Below, piece by piece: positions 61,258 through 64,000 of a stretch of DNA of 64,000 bases. The position numbers and the translations under genes were made by a program. Position 1 is the stretch's first letter. Each line of letters begins with the position of its first letter. Source of the DNA: DATDFB01 sp035276475 (GTDB lineage: Bacteria > Acidobacteriota > Thermoanaerobaculia > Gp7-AA8); the NCBI GenBank assembly GCA_035276475.1, contig DATELQ010000134.1, forward strand, positions 1 to 64,000, read 5' to 3'. The notes under the pieces are model-generated. The model was not told the DNA's origin, did no database searches, and worked only from the letters and a program-made list of their open reading frames with translations.

Positions 61258-62693
61258 ACTTCGACGAGCTCCGCCAGCAGTACGACATCGTGCCCGTGGT
61301 GCGCGAGCTCGCCGCCGACACGCTCACGCCGCTCTCCGCGTTTGCCGCGCTCTCGCCGGACGACGCCGAGGCGTTTCTCTTTGAGAGCGTCGAGCGCGGC
61401 GAGAACCTCGGGCGCTACTCCTTCATCGGCTTCGAGCCGCGGCGCAGCCTCCGCTTCGACAAGTCGACGCCCGACCCGATCGGCCTCCTCAACGCCGAGC
61501 TTCACCCGCTCCGCGTCTACAACGAGGACAAGCTCCCGCCGTTCTTCGGCGGCGCGGTCGGCTTTTTCGGCTACGGCGTAGCCGGCTGGAGCGAGCGGAT
61601 CCCCGACTCGCACGCGGACGACCTCGGCGTCCCCGATGCGCGACTCCTCTTCTTCGACAACGTCGTCGTCTTCGATCACGTCCGCCAGCGGCTCCTCGTC
61701 GTGGCGAATCTCTTCACGAGCGATCCCGACGCGTCGATCGAGTCGGCCAACGCGCGGCTCGACCGCGCCATCGCCCGCCTCCGCCGCGCCGCCGTCGACC
61801 TCGTCGAGTTCCCGCAGCGCGCCGAGCCGGCGGAGTTCCGCTCGAACTTCGACCGCGCCGGGTTCGAGCAGATGGTCCGCGACGCGAAGGAGGAGATCGC
61901 CGCCGGCGAGATCTTCCAGATCGTGGTCGCGCAGCGGTGGCAGACGGAGTTTCCCGCGTCGGAGTCGCTGACGCTCTATCGCGCGCTTCGGTCGATCAAT
62001 CCGTCCCCGTACATGTTCCTGTTGCGCACGCCGGAGTGCACGCTGGTCGGCGCGTCGCCGGAGATGCTGGTGCGGGTGACGAACGGCGTCGCGGAGCTGC
62101 GCCCGATCGCCGGCACGCAGCCGCGCGGGGCGACGTTCGAGGAGGACGCGAGCCGCGAGCAAACGCTGCGCGACGATCCGAAGGAGAACGCCGAACACCT
62201 GATGCTCGTGGACCTCGGCCGCAACGACCTCGGGCGCGTATGCAGCAGCGGCTCGGTCGACGTGCACGATTTCGCACACGTCGAGCGCTATAGCCACGTC
62301 ATGCACCTCGTCACGCACGTGCAGGGCCGCCTGCGCGACGACCGCACGCCCGTCGACGCGTTTCTCTCCGGCTTCCCCGCCGGGACGCTTACGGGCGCGC
62401 CGAAGATCCGGGCCATGGAGCTCATCGATGGCTTCGAGACCGTGCGCCGCGGGCCGTACGGCGGCGCCGTCGCCTACTTCGGCTTCAGCGGCAACCTCGA
62501 CTCGTGCATCACGATCCGCACGATCGTCCTCGCCAAAGGCCACGCGTACATCGAGGCCGGCGCAGGCATCGTCTACGACTCCGATCCCGCCACGGAGTAC
62601 GACGAGACGGTGAACAAGGCGAAGGCGCTGATGAACGCGGTCAGCGTGGCCAAGGCGCTGTCGTTGTCGATTCGGCACAACCGTAACAACTGA
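61254..62693 (+). CDS. trpE: Anthranilate synthase component I
   Basis: 479 residues. Anth_synt_I N-terminal domain then the chorismate-binding domain: 'RDAKEEIAAGEIFQIVVAQRW', 'PSPYMFLLR', 'IAGTQPRGAT', 'ENAEHLMLVDLGRNDLGRVC', 'GTLTGAPKIRAMELI'. Converts chorismate plus ammonia (from TrpG) to anthranilate. The next gene is not trpG. Consistent with its aroDE neighbour supplying the pathway. Confidence 0.94.
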   Translation: MNFDELRQQYDIVPVVRELAADTLTPLSAFAALSPDDAEAFLFESVERGENLGRYSFIGFEPRRSLRFDKSTPDPIGLLNAELHPLRVYNEDKLPPFFGGAVGFFGYGVAGWSERIPDSHADDLGVPDARLLFFDNVVVFDHVRQRLLVVANLFTSDPDASIESANARLDRAIARLRRAAVDLVEFPQRAEPAEFRSNFDRAGFEQMVRDAKEEIAAGEIFQIVVAQRWQTEFPASESLTLYRALRSINPSPYMFLLRTPECTLVGASPEMLVRVTNGVAELRPIAGTQPRGATFEEDASREQTLRDDPKENAEHLMLVDLGRNDLGRVCSSGSVDVHDFAHVERYSHVMHLVTHVQGRLRDDRTPVDAFLSGFPAGTLTGAPKIRAMELIDGFETVRRGPYGGAVAYFGFSGNLDSCITIRTIVLAKGHAYIEAGAGIVYDSDPATEYDETVNKAKALMNAVSVAKALSLSIRHNRNN

Positions 62694-62703
62694 CGGACCT
62701 AAG

Positions 62704-63000
62704 ATGATTGGCGCCGTGCGCCGCGCCGTTTCGCTGTTCGTCGCCGCGATCTTCATCGCCATGCCGCTCCTGCCGGTGCCGCAGGTCTGCTACATGCGCT
62801 CCGCGGCGAAGATGCATCCGTGCTGCAAGTCGACGACGCAGGCGCCGGTCAAGGCGGTGACGATCCGCGTCGACGTCGCGCCCGCCGCCGCCGCGCCGCG
62901 CATCCACGTCGCGGCGCCCGCGTCGCGAACTCTCTTCGCGCAGGCCGTTCAGCGCACGTCGTTCTGGCAGCCGCTGGCCACGATCCAGCTCCGCATTTGA
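62704..63000 (+). CDS. Small exported protein with Cys/His cluster
   Basis: 98 residues, ATG 62704. Hydrophobic signal (VSLFVAAIFIAMPLLPVPQ), then CYMRSAAKMHPCCKS, possibly metal-binding, and an Ala/Pro-rich rest. Unrecognised. Resembles small copper- or heavy-metal-related periplasmic proteins only in Cys/Met/His content. Confidence 0.6.
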   Translation: MIGAVRRAVSLFVAAIFIAMPLLPVPQVCYMRSAAKMHPCCKSTTQAPVKAVTIRVDVAPAAAAPRIHVAAPASRTLFAQAVQRTSFWQPLATIQLRI

Positions 63001-63047
63001 TACCTCCTCGTCCGTGCTTCAACCACTGCGACAACAAAGGAGGAATC

Positions 63048-63287
63048 GTGAAAACACGAATCGGAATGATTCTGGCCGTGCTGTTTCTCTCCATCGCCCC
63101 CGTTTTCGCCGCCGACGCGCCGAAGTCGTGCGACGCGGCCGCCGCCGCGAAGTGCAAGGACGCTGTCTGCTGCAAGAAGGACGCGGCCTGCTGCAAGGAC
63201 GCGGCGAAGTGCGAGAAAAAGGATCACGCCTGCTCGCACGCCGAGGGGAAGGAGCACGCCTGCTCCAAGACCTGCAAGAAGGCCTGA
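63048..63287 (+). CDS. Small cysteine-rich exported protein
   Basis: 79 residues from GTG 63048 with AAAGGAGG ribosome-binding site. Signal peptide ending PVFAA. The mature part has ten Cys in ~58 residues, with repeated CC-K-K-D-A pairs (VCCKKDAACCKDAAKC), His and Lys; looks like a metallothionein-like or metal-buffering protein. Follows the Cys/His protein at 62704. Confidence 0.75.
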   Translation: MKTRIGMILAVLFLSIAPVFAADAPKSCDAAAAAKCKDAVCCKKDAACCKDAAKCEKKDHACSHAEGKEHACSKTCKKA

Positions 63288-63289
63288 TC

Positions 63290-63940
63290 TCACTGGGGGG
63301 CGGCCGGCGACGGCTGTCCCCCGCTTCGCTCGAACCGCACCTTCGTGAATCCCAGCGTGTGCAGCAGCGGCGCGAGCTTCGTCTCGGCGCCCTCCTGAGC
63401 CATGCCAAGGATGTTCTTGCGCACCGCTTCGTTGCGGATCTGCTGCTCGGCGTACTGGCGCGCGCGCCCCTCGAGGCCCTGATCGGCGCTGCGGAAGATG
63501 CCGGTCTTGCGGGTGATGACGCGCGTCTCGCGGTTGTCGAGGCGCGACACGAGCACTTGCGACGGAGGCAAACGCATGACCAGCGTGCCGTCGGGCTCGC
63601 GCCAGACGTCGCGCTGCTGGATCGGGGAGAGATCGATGCCGGCGATGACGTCGCCCGCGGCGAAGAGCGTGATCTCGTCGCCGGCGAAGCGGTCGGGGAG
63701 GAGGTTGTAGCCCTGCCGGATCGTCGAGACGTTGGCGACGTGCATCGACGCGGTCTCGAGCCGCGCCAGCGAACGGACGCGTGTCACGACCGATCCTAGG
63801 TCGGCCTGCTCCTCGGTTTTTGTGAGCGTGGCGGCCTGCTCGACGCGGTGCAGCGTGCGCCACATCAGCCACGCAGCGAGCGCGGAGACCAGTAGCAGCA
63901 CCACTACCGTGAGGGTCAAAAATCGACTTCTTGACGTCAT
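63290..63940 (-). CDS. DUF4230 membrane-anchored protein
   Basis: 216 residues, ATG 63940. N-terminal membrane helix (TLTVVVLLLVSALAAWLMW), then the DUF4230 fold: 'VRSLARLETASMHVANVSTI', 'LFAAGDVIAGIDLSPI', 'RLPPSQVLVSRLDNRETRVI'. Family function unknown. Its stop sits two bases from the convergent stop of the Cys-rich gene. Confidence 0.8.
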   Translation of the reverse strand: MTSRSRFLTLTVVVLLLVSALAAWLMWRTLHRVEQAATLTKTEEQADLGSVVTRVRSLARLETASMHVANVSTIRQGYNLLPDRFAGDEITLFAAGDVIAGIDLSPIQQRDVWREPDGTLVMRLPPSQVLVSRLDNRETRVITRKTGIFRSADQGLEGRARQYAEQQIRNEAVRKNILGMAQEGAETKLAPLLHTLGFTKVRFERSGGQPSPAAPQ

Positions 63941-64000
63941 AGACGGTGAATTTTGTAACTTTCCAACAAAATCCTGCTATTCTTCTCGGCCTCCAAGGTC

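Overview
The window is GC-rich bacterial chromosome, densely coding on both strands, with many ATGA start/stop overlaps. No rRNA, tRNA, CRISPR array, integrase or transposase was seen. The mix of housekeeping genes (recO, trpE, a fused aroDE, cinA, dsbD, pbpC), many secreted repeat proteins, a dockerin-type ending on a giant exported protein and a secreted S8 protease suggests a free-living, probably soil or sediment, heterotroph. Acidobacteriota (Thermoanaerobaculia-like) is my best guess, but this is inference and only moderately likely.

Layout. 1-0.3 kb: 3' end of an ABC-F ATPase. 0.3-10.5 kb: a conflict/defence island. On the + strand are a SIR2-TPR protein and a TIR-TM-WD40 protein. Convergent on the - strand is a tightly overlapped three-gene operon, DUF4062 - SIR2 - SMC/ABC-type ATPase, the best candidate for an undescribed or divergent system. 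10.5-14.3 kb: secreted metallophosphoesterase, YncE-like propeller, PepSY protein, PAP2 phosphatase and a lone receiver protein. 14.3-19.9 kb: a two-gene operon for a pentapeptide-repeat protein and a 1169-aa protein of unknown function. 19.9-20.6 kb: an intergenic array of 21-bp repeats holding a perfect 37-bp inverted repeat. 20.6-23.5 kb: a 199-aa protein with an AT-hook-like tail, a protealysin-like M4 protease fused to a small protein, and a T7-lysozyme-type amidase, each followed by a strong hairpin. 23.5-26.9 kb: small envelope proteins, a cupin, cinA and a secreted protein with six ~46-aa repeats.

27.0-31.2 kb: a second, smaller conflict locus with an HD-Hsp90-type ATPase downstream of a frameshifted TIR-TM-WD40 pseudogene. 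31.3-34.1 kb: tyrosinase with a DUF2182 membrane protein. 34.2-41.5 kb: a 2440-aa exported protein with twelve near-identical Ig-like repeats, an IPT/TIG domain and a dockerin-like module. 41.6-43.5 kb: glycine-zipper protein, receiver-GGDEF protein, and a lipoprotein gene bracketed by a 57-bp direct repeat copied from the start of the next gene. 43.5-55 kb: a co-oriented run of bacterial alpha-2-macroglobulin, PBP1C, a C26 glutamine amidotransferase, a thioredoxin-like protein and DsbD. 55-59.3 kb (-): S8 protease, recO, hicA and hicB. 59.4-64 kb: SirB1-like protein, aroDE and trpE in an overlapped operon, two small Cys-containing exported proteins and a DUF4230 protein.

How the parts fit. 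The 0.3-10.5 kb island combines two SIR2 domains, a TIR domain, a DUF4062 domain and an SMC-type ATPase. This is the toolkit of NAD-depletion immunity (Thoeris, DSR, Lamassu/ABC-3C types), but the gene combination does not match any of those systems exactly as I know them. The 43-55 kb block looks like envelope defence and repair: a protease-trapping macroglobulin beside a peptidoglycan synthase, followed by redox delivery to periplasmic thiols. The 59-63 kb block is shikimate/tryptophan metabolism.
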